Shown: positions 27,452 through 35,814 of the stretch, piece after piece
How positions within the stretch are numbered: the first letter of the stretch is position 1
Layout of the letters: every line of letters starts with the position of its first letter
Source of the DNA: CAZVFX01 sp964626565
GTDB taxonomy: Bacteria; Myxococcota_A; UBA9042; CAIXZC01
Direction of reading: 5' to 3'
Assembly (NCBI GenBank): GCA_964626565.1
Contig: CAZVFX010000035.1
Location: 1 to 56,977 of the forward strand
DNA length: 56,977 nt
The notes under the pieces: model-generated
Seen by the model: only the letters and a program-made list of their open reading frames with translations
Told to the model about the DNA's origin: nothing
Database searches by the model: none
Program-made: the position numbers and the translations under genes

Positions 27452-28897
27452 ATGATGCGACGGAGAATCGCGATCCCGGCAGTGCTGATTGTGATCCTCC
27501 TCACCTGTGTCCCCCGAACTGCCCTGGCAAACGACTGCTGCATTCCCCACGGCGGCCCCGGCTGCTCAGACTTCTTTGTCTCCAGTTGCGTCTGCCTGTT
27601 CGACCCGTTCTGCTGCCTGCTGTCCTGGGACGGCATTTGTGTTTCCGAAGTGGAAGACTTCGGCTGCGGGTCCTGTGGCGCGGGCGGAGGTGAGTGTGCC
27701 GGCAATTGCGGCGGGGCGGGAGCTAGCGGGAACTGCTTCTGCGACGCTGCCTGTGTCGGGTTCGGGGATTGTTGCGCCGACGCGTGCGGCACCTGCGGAT
27801 TCTGCGACGGCGGCTGCCAGCCCAATTGTGCGGGCAAACAGTGCGGTTCGGACGGATGCGGAGGAGTTTGCGGCAACTGTCCCCCCTCCCAAACATGCTC
27901 CAACAACGTCTGCATTCCAAACTGTCAGCCCAACTGTTCCGGCAAGCAGTGCGGTTCCGACGGGTGTGGCGGTAGTTGCGGCAGTTGCCCCGGCAACTCC
28001 TCCTGCCAGAACGCCATCTGCGTACCAAATTGCCAACCCAACTGTGCGGGCAAGGGGTGTGGTCCCGACGGCTGCGGCGGGTCCTGTGGAAGCTGCGGTT
28101 TCGGCGAGATTTGCGACGCCGGCATTTGCAAGGCGATGTGCGACCCGGTGTGCGCGGGCAAGCAGTGCGGCTCGGACGGCTGTGGCGGCACTTGCGGCTC
28201 CTGCCAGCCCGGCAGCTTCTGCGATGCCCAGGGGCAGTGCGTGGGAGGAGGGTGCGAGCCCAATTGTATCGGCAAAGTTTGTGGTCCCGACGGCTGCAAC
28301 GGTACCTGCGGGAGTTGTGGTTTCGGCGCCTCGTGCAGCGACGCCGGTACCTGTGTTTCCGCTTGCAGTGAAAACTGTCTGGGGAAGGAGTGCGGTGAAG
28401 ACGGCTGTGGCGGGACCTGCGGCGCGTGCACTCCCGGGTCTGTTTGTGTAGACGGTATGTGTAAGGGGCAATGTACTCCCCAGTGCGCCAATAAGGAGTG
28501 CGGCGACGACGGCTGCGGCGGCAGTTGCGGTGCGTGCGGTTTCGACAAGGTTTGCAGCGCTGCCGGGGCTTGCGTTTATGACGACCAGGTCAAAGACGGC
28601 CCCGATGCGGGTAGCTGGGATCCGGAAGACCCGGGCCCGGGATACGACGACGAGGGTGATGCCTTCTCCGCACCGGGACCGGACAGCAATTCCACCTTGC
28701 TTTCCTCCACCGGCCAGTGCCCGGCCGGTATGAAATTCATGTACGGTAAATGTGTGCCCGACAACCAGTTCGGGGAGGACGACGGCGTTCCCGACGGCGG
28801 TTGCTCCGCCGCAGGCCGCGCCGGCCCGGCCTGGATGCTTCTACTCCTGCTTGCCCCGGCACTCCGGCGCCGGCGAAGAAGGAGTGAGGCCGCGTGA
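27452..28897 (+). CDS. Secreted Cys-repeat protein with MYXO-CTERM tail (paralogue 2)
   Basis: A 481-residue protein. The signal peptide ends near ALAN (residue 27). Residues 28-70 carry a different Cys motif (NDCCIPHGG..GC..., DPFCC...WDGICV) that recurs in secreted proteins of myxobacteria and planctomycetes. One somatomedin-B-like module follows (about 73-108), then about eight CGSDGCGG-type repeats (110-375). An acidic linker leads to MYGKCVPDN and a MYXO-CTERM tail (GGCS, hydrophobic helix, RRRRRR). It shares repeat type, linker and tail with the preceding gene product but has one rather than three somatomedin-like modules. ATG 27452 is followed by a second ATG; GAGAGGAG precedes both. 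The stop overlaps the GTG of the antiporter gene downstream, so the two are translationally coupled. Confidence 0.88.
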   Translation: MMRRRIAIPAVLIVILLTCVPRTALANDCCIPHGGPGCSDFFVSSCVCLFDPFCCLLSWDGICVSEVEDFGCGSCGAGGGECAGNCGGAGASGNCFCDAACVGFGDCCADACGTCGFCDGGCQPNCAGKQCGSDGCGGVCGNCPPSQTCSNNVCIPNCQPNCSGKQCGSDGCGGSCGSCPGNSSCQNAICVPNCQPNCAGKGCGPDGCGGSCGSCGFGEICDAGICKAMCDPVCAGKQCGSDGCGGTCGSCQPGSFCDAQGQCVGGGCEPNCIGKVCGPDGCNGTCGSCGFGASCSDAGTCVSACSENCLGKECGEDGCGGTCGACTPGSVCVDGMCKGQCTPQCANKECGDDGCGGSCGACGFDKVCSAAGACVYDDQVKDGPDAGSWDPEDPGPGYDDEGDAFSAPGPDSNSTLLSSTGQCPAGMKFMYGKCVPDNQFGEDDGVPDGGCSAAGRAGPAWMLLLLLAPALRRRRRRSEAA

Positions 28898-30606
28898 CTC
28901 AAGCCTTCGACAAGACGTATGGCTTCGTGGTGCAGAACCGGGGTCGGCTTGCCGCCACCGTTGTGTTCGTTTGCGGTCTTGTGGTGCTCGGATATCTGCT
29001 CCCCCGCGGTGAGGGCGGGGAACTGGTCGTCAACGGACCACTGTCCCTGTTCCCGCCGGTTATGGCCATAGGCGCCGCGATCATCTGGCGCCGAATTCTA
29101 CTGGCCCTGGGAGCCGGTATTTTTGCGGGAGCCCTCCTGGTGGACAGCTTCAACCCGGCGACGGCTGTCTGGCACACCGCAGTCTCATATGTCGGGCCCA
29201 CGGCAATCGATGTCGAAAACCTCTACCTGTTTGCCTTTACCTTCTCGCTCATGGGGATGGTTGGTGTGCTCATCCGTAACGGCGGAATCGAGGGGTTGGT
29301 GAGAGTTGTCTCCCGTTTTGCCCGGGGGCGGCGCTCCACCCAGGCCGTGGTGGGCGCCATGGGCACCGCAGTGTTCTTCGATGACTACGCCAACGCAGTG
29401 GTGGTGGGCAGCAGTGCGAGAGGGCTCACCGACCGCGCGCTGATCTCCCGGGAGAAGCTCGCCTACCTCGTGGATTCAACCGCGGCCCCCATCGCGTCCA
29501 TCGCCATCATTTCTACCTGGATCGGAATTGAGATCGGGCTGCTCAGCAGTCAGATGGAGCACCTCCAGCTTATCGCCCCATCAGGCTACGGTGCATTCCT
29601 GCACTTGATCCCCTATCGATTCTACTGCCTCTTCACCCTGGTCACGGTGTTCACAATCGCACTTTCAGGCCGGGACTTCGGGCCTATGCTCTCCGCCGAA
29701 AGAAGGGCGTTGTCATCCGGAAAAGTGTTTCGGGACGGGGCCAGGCTTCTCTCAGCAGAGAGCTTCCAGAAACTGAAGATGAAGGAAGGTGCAGTCCCCC
29801 ATTGGATTAACGGGTTTCTTCCGATCTTCCTCGTGCTGGTCAGCATCCTAGGGAGCTTTTTCGTCTCGGGCGCTCTGGCGTTGGAAGACAGAACGGTCTC
29901 TCCGTTCAGTATCTCCGATTGGAAAGATTGTTTCTGTGCAGTGCAGAACACCGGTCTGCTGCTCTCGGCGGCCGGGGTCTTCGGCGGGGTGGTGGCCATC
30001 GCACTTTCCCTCGGTTCAGGGCGGTTGACCCTGGCCGAGGCGCTCAAGAGCTGGTTGGCAGGGGCCCGCAGCATGGTGGCGGCCATCGTGCTGCTTGTCC
30101 TCGCGATGTCTCTTCGCAAAGTAACCGATGGGGACCATCTGGGTCTGGCCAACTACGTTCTGTCAATTCTTGCGGACACGGGCCCGGCCCTTATCCCTAT
30201 TACCATCTTCCTCACCGCGGCCGTCATTGCCTTTTCCACGGGGACATCCTACGGCACGATGGGTATCCTCATACCGGTTGCCGTCCCCCTGGCTGCCCAA
30301 ACCGGGGACCCGCTGGTGTTGATTCTGGCTACCGGGGCGGTTCTTGACGGGGCTGTCTTCGGCGACCATTGCTCGCCCATCTCCGACACCACGGTGCTGT
30401 CGTCCATCGGCAGCTCTTGCGACCATATGGACCACGTGCGCACTCAGGCGCCCTACGCCGTCATGTCGATGTTGGTGGCAGGCGGGTTAGGCTATGTTCT
30501 GCTCCCTGCCGCAGGGCTGTCCGCACCGATGGCATACTGCGCCGGTATCGGGCTCATTGTGCTGGTGGTGATGCTGCTGGGAAGGAAAGCCGGCCGAAAG
30601 CTCTAG
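28894..30606 (+). CDS. NhaC-family Na+/H+ antiporter
   Basis: A 570-residue polytopic inner-membrane protein of the NhaC family (PF03553), which exchanges external protons for internal sodium. About a dozen hydrophobic segments are visible. Family motifs are present: FFDDYANAVVVGSSARG (about residue 160), TGTSYGTMGILIPVAVPLA (about 450) and GAVFGDHCSPISDTTVLSS (about 485). GTG 28894 forms a GTGA overlap with the preceding MYXO-CTERM gene, with AGGAGTGAGG just upstream. The gene ends within a CTAG shared with the convergent outer-membrane-protein gene. Coupling to a surface Cys-rich protein is odd; whether they cooperate is unknown. Confidence 0.88.
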   Translation: MTQAFDKTYGFVVQNRGRLAATVVFVCGLVVLGYLLPRGEGGELVVNGPLSLFPPVMAIGAAIIWRRILLALGAGIFAGALLVDSFNPATAVWHTAVSYVGPTAIDVENLYLFAFTFSLMGMVGVLIRNGGIEGLVRVVSRFARGRRSTQAVVGAMGTAVFFDDYANAVVVGSSARGLTDRALISREKLAYLVDSTAAPIASIAIISTWIGIEIGLLSSQMEHLQLIAPSGYGAFLHLIPYRFYCLFTLVTVFTIALSGRDFGPMLSAERRALSSGKVFRDGARLLSAESFQKLKMKEGAVPHWINGFLPIFLVLVSILGSFFVSGALALEDRTVSPFSISDWKDCFCAVQNTGLLLSAAGVFGGVVAIALSLGSGRLTLAEALKSWLAGARSMVAAIVLLVLAMSLRKVTDGDHLGLANYVLSILADTGPALIPITIFLTAAVIAFSTGTSYGTMGILIPVAVPLAAQTGDPLVLILATGAVLDGAVFGDHCSPISDTTVLSSIGSSCDHMDHVRTQAPYAVMSMLVAGGLGYVLLPAAGLSAPMAYCAGIGLIVLVVMLLGRKAGRKL

Positions 30607-31229
30607 AAGAAGAACTTGGCGAATACGGAGAGTTGGAGATTGTCGGCGATATCCCCTTCGCTGTCGCGGCAGCTCTTGGGCTCGCCGCCACCGGAAACAC
30701 AAACCTCGCCTGCACCATTCCTGGTGAAGATATAGTCAGCGCTGACACCGATTCCCATGGTGGGGGCCACGTTGAAAGTACCGCCCACGTTGAGTTTCAT
30801 ATTGAGGAAGTTGTCCCACGCGAACTTGCCGCCGTTTTCCATGGCCCAGTACGCATACCCTGCGCCGACGCCTGCAAACAACTCCGCTCCCGGCAGCTTT
30901 GAGAACAGCCTGAGAGTCGGCATGGCGGACGCGGTTGTGATCGTCGCATCCCCGCCGCTGTCGTCCTTCAGCCAGCCGTAAGTTACGTCGAGGTAGAAAC
31001 CGATAATGGGCGACATACGAAAGCCCGGGGCCACAAGCAGAGCCAACGCCGGGTCCACCTTGTCGCATTCGGCATCACCACTCTCCATGCACATGTTGAG
31101 CCCGCCGCCGAACATGATCTCACCGCCGGCGCGGCGCTGGCGTCCGTGGCGACGCCATTGGGCGTTGGCCGCATCCACCGTCATAAAGAAAACAAGACCG
31201 AAAACTGCGAGTGTCATAAATTTCTTCAT
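30603..31229 (-). CDS. Outer-membrane beta-barrel-like protein
   Basis: A 208-residue protein. A signal peptide is cleaved after NAQ (residues 1-24). The mature part has alternating hydrophobic strands (PIIGFYLDVTYGWL, ELFAGVGAGYAYW, MGIGVSADYIFTRNG) and ends in KFFF. A C-terminal Phe is the usual signal for BAM-dependent outer-membrane insertion, and the length suits an eight-stranded OmpA/OmpW-like barrel. Two Cys pairs (MCMESGDAEC, VCVSGGGEPKSC) probably lie in external loops. No enzyme motif is visible. GGAGG lies five bases before the ATG. The gene converges on the NhaC gene with a four-base overlap. Confidence 0.75.
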   Translation of the reverse strand: MKKFMTLAVFGLVFFMTVDAANAQWRRHGRQRRAGGEIMFGGGLNMCMESGDAECDKVDPALALLVAPGFRMSPIIGFYLDVTYGWLKDDSGGDATITTASAMPTLRLFSKLPGAELFAGVGAGYAYWAMENGGKFAWDNFLNMKLNVGGTFNVAPTMGIGVSADYIFTRNGAGEVCVSGGGEPKSCRDSEGDIADNLQLSVFAKFFF

Positions 31230-31263
31230 TCTTGCCTCCAGGTTACTTAATGAATCGATAGGA

Positions 31264-31292
31264 AGAATACCGATTCGGCCTTCACCAATCAA
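31264..31292 (-). promoter_or_regulatory. Promoter of the outer-membrane protein gene
   Basis: On the minus strand, TTGATT (31292-31287), a 17-base spacer and TATTCT (31269-31264). Initiation near 31257 leaves a leader of about 28 bases with GGAGG. Confidence 0.5.
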
Positions 31293-31321
31293 GTGATTTC
31301 GAAGGACCGTTCCCGGCTCCG

Positions 31322-31351
31322 TTGAAGAGTGGGGCTGGAGTCTGCTATAAG
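31322..31351 (+). promoter_or_regulatory. Promoter of tilS, implying a leaderless message
   Basis: TTGAAG (31322-31327), an 18-base spacer and TATAAG (31346-31351). Initiation about seven bases downstream falls at the ATG of tilS (31359). No Shine-Dalgarno motif precedes that ATG. Confidence 0.45.
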
Positions 31352-31358
31352 CGTACCT

Positions 31359-32735
31359 ATGGACGCGTGCGCCAACTTGCAGAAATTGTTTACCGAAGTC
31401 ATGGGCGATGAAGGCATGGCGCCCGCAGGCGCCCCGGTGATGGTTGCAGTCTCCGGGGGGCTTGATTCCATGTGCCTGCTCCACCTGATGTTTCACTGGG
31501 CCCAAGAACGGGACACCCCGGTGATTGCAGCCACGGTTGACCACAAACTGCGACCCTTCGGGGAGGAGCGGGCCGCGGTTTCGGCATTTTGCGCCGACCT
31601 TGGCGTTAAACACCTGATATTGGAGTTGGAGCCGGGGCTGCCCGAGCGGGGTGCGGCTGCGGCCAAGTCGCTGGCTCACGCGGCCCGGGATGAGCGTTAT
31701 GCGGCTCTCAACGCGGCGGCGGCTGGCGCGGGCGCGGCTCGAATCGCGCTGGCGCATCACGCCAACGACCAGGCGGAAACAGTGTTGTTGCGCCTGCTGA
31801 GAGGGACCGGACTGACAGGTCTGTCCCCAATGCGTCCACTGTCGGAGAGTCTCTATGTCCGGCCCCTTCTTCAAGTTATGCGTCGCGATCTCGAAGCCTA
31901 TGCCGGGGACCGACGGATTCCGTTCGTGGAGGACCCGACCAACAGCTCGCCCCGGTTTCTGCGGAACCGTGTGCGCTCGGAGGTGATACCGGTGCTCGAG
32001 AACCTGGGCTCCGAGGCGGTTGAAGTGATCTCCCGGTCTGCAGCGGTCATGGGCGATGAGTTGGACGCTATGGCAACTATCGTGGACGATTTGTTGGACC
32101 GGGCTGTCGAGGTGGATGAGCGAGGGATATCGGTCGCGGTGGACAAGCTGGGTGATGGCTCGGTGCGGCGGTTGCTGATTCATCGGCTCCTCGGCCGAGC
32201 CGGCGACTACCCACCTGAAAATCGCCACGTTCTGGAAGTAGAAAGGCTGCTCTGCCGGGATGAAGGCAGCCGGCAGTTGGACCTGCCCGGGAATGTGGTG
32301 GTTCGCCGGGAGTACGCCGACCTTCGCATCACTTCTCCGGCAGTCGCGGCCCCCGACTATGAACTGGTGCTGCCAGGCCCGGGCGAGTACATGTTCCCGC
32401 TGGGAATCGTGAGGGTAGGGCGCGTCGAATCAGTTTCTTCGCCGCCACCCGATACCTCTACCACCGCGCTTTTTGCTGGCAACGAGGTAGTGTTCCCGCT
32501 GCATCTCAGGCCGTGGCGGAAAGGTGACCGCATATGGCCTTTCCGGGGGCAGGGCACAACCCTCGTATCCGACTTGCTTATCGACCGAAAGGTACCTCGA
32601 GCGAAGCGTTGCTTCGTGCCCATCCTCACCGACCAGGAAGGAGTACTTCTCTGGGTCGTCGGCCTGAGGCGCTCCAGCCACTGGCCCGTCTCCCCGGGGA
32701 TGCCCGCGCTGGAGGTTTCAATTGACTTGACCTGA
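31359..32735 (+). CDS. tilS: tRNA(Ile)-lysidine synthase
   Basis: A 458-residue protein. It ligates lysine to C34 of the CAU-anticodon tRNA-Ile so that it reads AUA, using ATP. The PP-loop signature SGGLDS is at residues 32-37; further family motifs are ATVDHKLRP, HHANDQAETVLLRLLRGTG (about 140-158) and PFVEDPTN. The C-terminal region holds the TilS substrate-binding part (LHLRPWRKGDRIWP...LLIDRKVPRAKR). Length is normal. ATG 31359 is preferred to the upstream GTG 31329, because the latter lies inside the probable promoter. The gene is divergent from the outer-membrane protein gene and single; no tRNA gene is nearby. Confidence 0.93.
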   Translation: MDACANLQKLFTEVMGDEGMAPAGAPVMVAVSGGLDSMCLLHLMFHWAQERDTPVIAATVDHKLRPFGEERAAVSAFCADLGVKHLILELEPGLPERGAAAAKSLAHAARDERYAALNAAAAGAGAARIALAHHANDQAETVLLRLLRGTGLTGLSPMRPLSESLYVRPLLQVMRRDLEAYAGDRRIPFVEDPTNSSPRFLRNRVRSEVIPVLENLGSEAVEVISRSAAVMGDELDAMATIVDDLLDRAVEVDERGISVAVDKLGDGSVRRLLIHRLLGRAGDYPPENRHVLEVERLLCRDEGSRQLDLPGNVVVRREYADLRITSPAVAAPDYELVLPGPGEYMFPLGIVRVGRVESVSSPPPDTSTTALFAGNEVVFPLHLRPWRKGDRIWPFRGQGTTLVSDLLIDRKVPRAKRCFVPILTDQEGVLLWVVGLRRSSHWPVSPGMPALEVSIDLT

Positions 32736-32789
32736 CTGCATTCGCCCTCGCTTCCCTTACCGCCTACCGCCTGCCGCCTGCCTTTTTCC

Positions 32790-32817
32790 TTGCGCCCGTC
32801 CTGCATATGTGTAAACT
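32790..32817 (+). promoter_or_regulatory. Candidate promoter of the amylase-dcd operon
   Basis: TTGCGC (32790-32795), a 16-base spacer and TAAACT (32812-32817). The same spacing and -10 sequence occur before the metalloprotease gene. The preceding CCGCCTACCGCCTGCCGCCTG is a short direct repeat. Confidence 0.35.
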
Positions 32818-32865
32818 GCCCGCAAAATGCCCTCTGGGCCGCTGACTCGACTAAAAGGAGTTGAG

Positions 32866-35286
32866 ATGGCAACAACAACAAAGATATTGCGACCTGGCCT
32901 GTCCTTGGCGGTAATCCTTGCAGCCGCACTTGCCGCGTGCAGCAATTCTCCCGGCTCATACGACTACCACGGCGCCCCGCCGGAGGTGGGCGAGGAAGAT
33001 TCCTGGTCCGCACCCGATACCCCGCGCATTGTCCCCGACACCACAACGCCCCCGGACCAAAAAGAAGGGACAGACCTCGCATCTGGCGACTCGCTGCCAC
33101 TGGAAGATCTCGTCGAGCCGGAGGATACTCTGGTAGATGATGGCGGCGGCCCGGACACCACTCCGGATGTGCCCCAGCCACCGGAATGCGGCGAAGTAGA
33201 GTTCGCGTACGCCGCGGCTCCGGGAGTGCAGGAAGTACTGGTCTCCGGAGAATTCAACGGCTGGGGAGACAGCGCCGCGACCGCCACCCCGATGCAGGAT
33301 GACGACGGTGACAACCTCTGGGAAGTTGCCCTGGTCCTTGACCCGGGCAGCTACCAGTACAAGCTCATCGTGGACGGAGTCTGGATGACCGACCCTTCCA
33401 ATCCCAACCGCACCGATGATGGGCAGGGGGGATTCAACAATGTAGTGTTGGTTGAAGAGTGCGGCGGGCCGGGGAACATCTACCTGCAATCTCATGACAC
33501 TGATCAGGGGACAGGCACCTTCACCGCGACCTTCGTGGCCAGCGGCGGTGGGCTTGAAGTCGGCCAGATAACCGTTACCACCGATTGGGAGGCAACTCCC
33601 GTCGGAACCGTCGAAGTCGCCGGAGACGGTGCATCTTTTGATGTCGAGTTGGAAGGTCTGTCCCAGGGAATTCACGATGTAAGAGTCACGGTTGGGGACG
33701 ACGAGTTTCTCCTGAAAGTGTACGTGGGAGTCTCCACCGATTGGCGGGATGTACTTCTATACTTTGTGTTCACCGACCGTTTCTCGGACGGAGACCAGTC
33801 AATAAACGCCCCCCTGGACGACGTGGACTGGCGCACCAACTATCAGGGCGGGGATTTTCAAGGAGTCATCGACCGGATCGAAGATGGCTATTTCGACGAC
33901 CTTGGGGTTGGCGCTTTGTGGCTCAGTTGGCCCGTAGATAATCCGGACTTCTTCGAGGAGGGCGGGCATGTGGATGATGTGGGCTGTGAGCTCAGCTCCC
34001 AGACCGCCAATTTCTCGAGCATGCGCTACACCGGGTTCCACGGCTACTGGCCTTCCGACCTGTACGAAACCGAAGAACACTTCGGCAGCATGGACAAGTT
34101 GCGGGAGCTGGTTACCACGGCCCATGCTCACGGCATCCGCATCTTGTTGGACTTCACCGCCAACCATGTTCACGACTCGTCTCCGTTCTACCAGCAGCAC
34201 AAGGATGACGGCTACTTTCATTTTCCCATCGAGATTTGCGAGAACGTAGGCTGGGACAACAAACCGATTACGTGCTGGTTCACCGACTATTTGCCCGACC
34301 TCAACTACTCCAATCCCGCGGCGGTGAAGGAGGTCCTCGACTATGCAATGTGGTGGGCCACAGAGAGTGGCTGTGACGGTTTTCGCCTTGATGCGGTGAA
34401 GCACATTGAAGAGGAGTTCGTCAAGCAGTTGCGCAAGCGGGCCCATGACGTCATGGAACTCACCGGGGTGGACTTCTACATCGTTGGCGAGACGTTCACC
34501 GGCGACGCGGGCTTGATCGAGGATTTTATCGGTGCCGACAAGATCCACGGCCAGTTCGACTTCCCGTCCAACCAGAGCATCCTGAAGGGCTTCGCGACCC
34601 AGGAAATCGGGCTGGGGGCCATGGACCAGGCGGTTCGCCAGGCCAAGGCGGTATATGGGGACCAGGCGCTCATGTCCAACTTCATCGGGAATCACGACAT
34701 CGTGCGTTTTATCAGCATGGCCGCGGGCATGATCAACTGTGGCATCTGGGACGTTGTGAGTAATATTGCGCAAGGGTGGAAGAGCCCTCCCGGGCAGCCG
34801 GGCGATGACACACCCTATTTGAAACTCAGGCTGGCTTTCACCTACATCATGACCGTCCCCGGCGTTCCGCTGATCTACTACGGTGACGAATTCGGCATTC
34901 CCGGTGCGGGCGACCCGGACAACCGGAGGATGATGCGTTTCGGCAGTGATTTGAGCGGCAAGGAACAGGCCACCCTCTCCTTCCTGCAAACGCTGGGGAA
35001 GGCCCGACAGGCTCACCCTGTGCTAAGCAAGGGAAACTGGACCGCTCCACTGTGGGCGGAAGGGGATTTCCTGGCCTATGCCCGGGTGTTGCCTGAGGAG
35101 ACCGCCATAGTGTTGATCAATCGGGGTGGCGGCGACAAGGTTGGAGAATTGGATGTCGGACCGGCAGGATTGGCTGATGGCGTTCAGTTGGATGAAATAT
35201 TGGGAAGCGGAAGTGCCGAGGTTAGCGGTGGTAAACTGCCGTTTTCCGTGCCGCCAATGACCGCCGAGATATATGTGACCAAGTAG
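32866..35286 (+). CDS. Lipoprotein alpha-amylase (GH13) with N-terminal CBM48-like domain
   Basis: An 806-residue protein. The lipoprotein signal ends at LAAC (Cys25). An acidic/Pro-rich linker spans about 26-104. Residues about 105-200 are a CBM48/AMPK-type glycogen-binding domain (VLVSGEFNGWG...YQYKLIVDGVW). A beta-sandwich linker domain follows, and from about 285 a GH13 barrel. The four conserved regions are visible: DFTANHVHD (429), GFRLDAVKH with nucleophile Asp509, VGETF with acid/base Glu542, and FIGNHD with Asp611. It should cleave alpha-1,4-glucans outside the cell or in the periplasm. The C-terminal beta domain ends in AEIYVTK. AAGGAG five bases before ATG 32866 fixes the start; an upstream in-frame ATG lacks a ribosome site. 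dcd follows after 12 bases. Confidence 0.92.
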   Translation: MATTTKILRPGLSLAVILAAALAACSNSPGSYDYHGAPPEVGEEDSWSAPDTPRIVPDTTTPPDQKEGTDLASGDSLPLEDLVEPEDTLVDDGGGPDTTPDVPQPPECGEVEFAYAAAPGVQEVLVSGEFNGWGDSAATATPMQDDDGDNLWEVALVLDPGSYQYKLIVDGVWMTDPSNPNRTDDGQGGFNNVVLVEECGGPGNIYLQSHDTDQGTGTFTATFVASGGGLEVGQITVTTDWEATPVGTVEVAGDGASFDVELEGLSQGIHDVRVTVGDDEFLLKVYVGVSTDWRDVLLYFVFTDRFSDGDQSINAPLDDVDWRTNYQGGDFQGVIDRIEDGYFDDLGVGALWLSWPVDNPDFFEEGGHVDDVGCELSSQTANFSSMRYTGFHGYWPSDLYETEEHFGSMDKLRELVTTAHAHGIRILLDFTANHVHDSSPFYQQHKDDGYFHFPIEICENVGWDNKPITCWFTDYLPDLNYSNPAAVKEVLDYAMWWATESGCDGFRLDAVKHIEEEFVKQLRKRAHDVMELTGVDFYIVGETFTGDAGLIEDFIGADKIHGQFDFPSNQSILKGFATQEIGLGAMDQAVRQAKAVYGDQALMSNFIGNHDIVRFISMAAGMINCGIWDVVSNIAQGWKSPPGQPGDDTPYLKLRLAFTYIMTVPGVPLIYYGDEFGIPGAGDPDNRRMMRFGSDLSGKEQATLSFLQTLGKARQAHPVLSKGNWTAPLWAEGDFLAYARVLPEETAIVLINRGGGDKVGELDVGPAGLADGVQLDEILGSGSAEVSGGKLPFSVPPMTAEIYVTK

Positions 35287-35298
35287 ACTGGGGGTAAG

Positions 35299-35814
35299 AT
35301 GATGGTTCTGACAGGCGAGGCAATTTCGAAAGCTGTTGAGAGTGGAGAGATCGGAATTGACCCGTTCGACCCGGACAATATCGGTCCGGGCAGCTACGAC
35401 CTGGCGATTTCCAACGAGTTCAGGTTCTTCCGCAAGGCCCACAAGATTCTCGAAGTGGGCGAGGACATGGACTACCAGGAGGAAACAATGCTCCGGGTGG
35501 TGCCGAACGACGAGACCTTTATCCTCATGCCCGGCGAGTGTGCGCACACAATTACGGCCGAGCGCATCACGCTCCCCGGGGACATCTGTGGTTGGCTCCA
35601 GGGGCGCAGTTCATTCGCCCGCATGGGCTTGATGGTTCACATTACCGCGGCCTTTGTTCAGCCGGGCGTCAACAACCAGCAGGTACTCGAGATGTTCAAC
35701 GCTTCGCCCGTCCCCCTCGCTTTGCGGCCGGGAACCAGAATCTGCCAGATCATCTTCGAGAGGTGCGAGGGTAGTTCGGTGTATAAGGGAAGGTACGCTG
35801 AGCAGCAGCTCTAG
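35299..35814 (+). CDS. dcd: dCTP deaminase
   Basis: A 171-residue protein of the dCTP deaminase/dUTPase superfamily; it converts dCTP to dUTP, feeding dTMP synthesis. Visible motifs are IGPGSYDLAIS near the N-terminus, GRSSFARMGL (the nucleotide-binding Ser/Arg segment), VLEMFNASP with the likely catalytic Glu, and the C-terminal LRPGTRICQIIFE. The segment before the catalytic Glu reads AFVQPGVNNQQ rather than the DPGW..G of Escherichia coli Dcd, so monofunctional and dUTP-hydrolysing bifunctional variants cannot be told apart by eye. Two ATGs stand in tandem (35299, 35302). The gene lies 12 bases after the amylase gene and shares CTAG with the convergent DUF192 gene. Confidence 0.85.
   Translation: MMVLTGEAISKAVESGEIGIDPFDPDNIGPGSYDLAISNEFRFFRKAHKILEVGEDMDYQEETMLRVVPNDETFILMPGECAHTITAERITLPGDICGWLQGRSSFARMGLMVHITAAFVQPGVNNQQVLEMFNASPVPLALRPGTRICQIIFERCEGSSVYKGRYAEQQL

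Noticed and set aside
31329..31361. Upstream GTG start for tilS
   Set aside because: It lies between the probable -35 and -10 boxes and has no ribosome site; the extra ten residues match nothing in the family.
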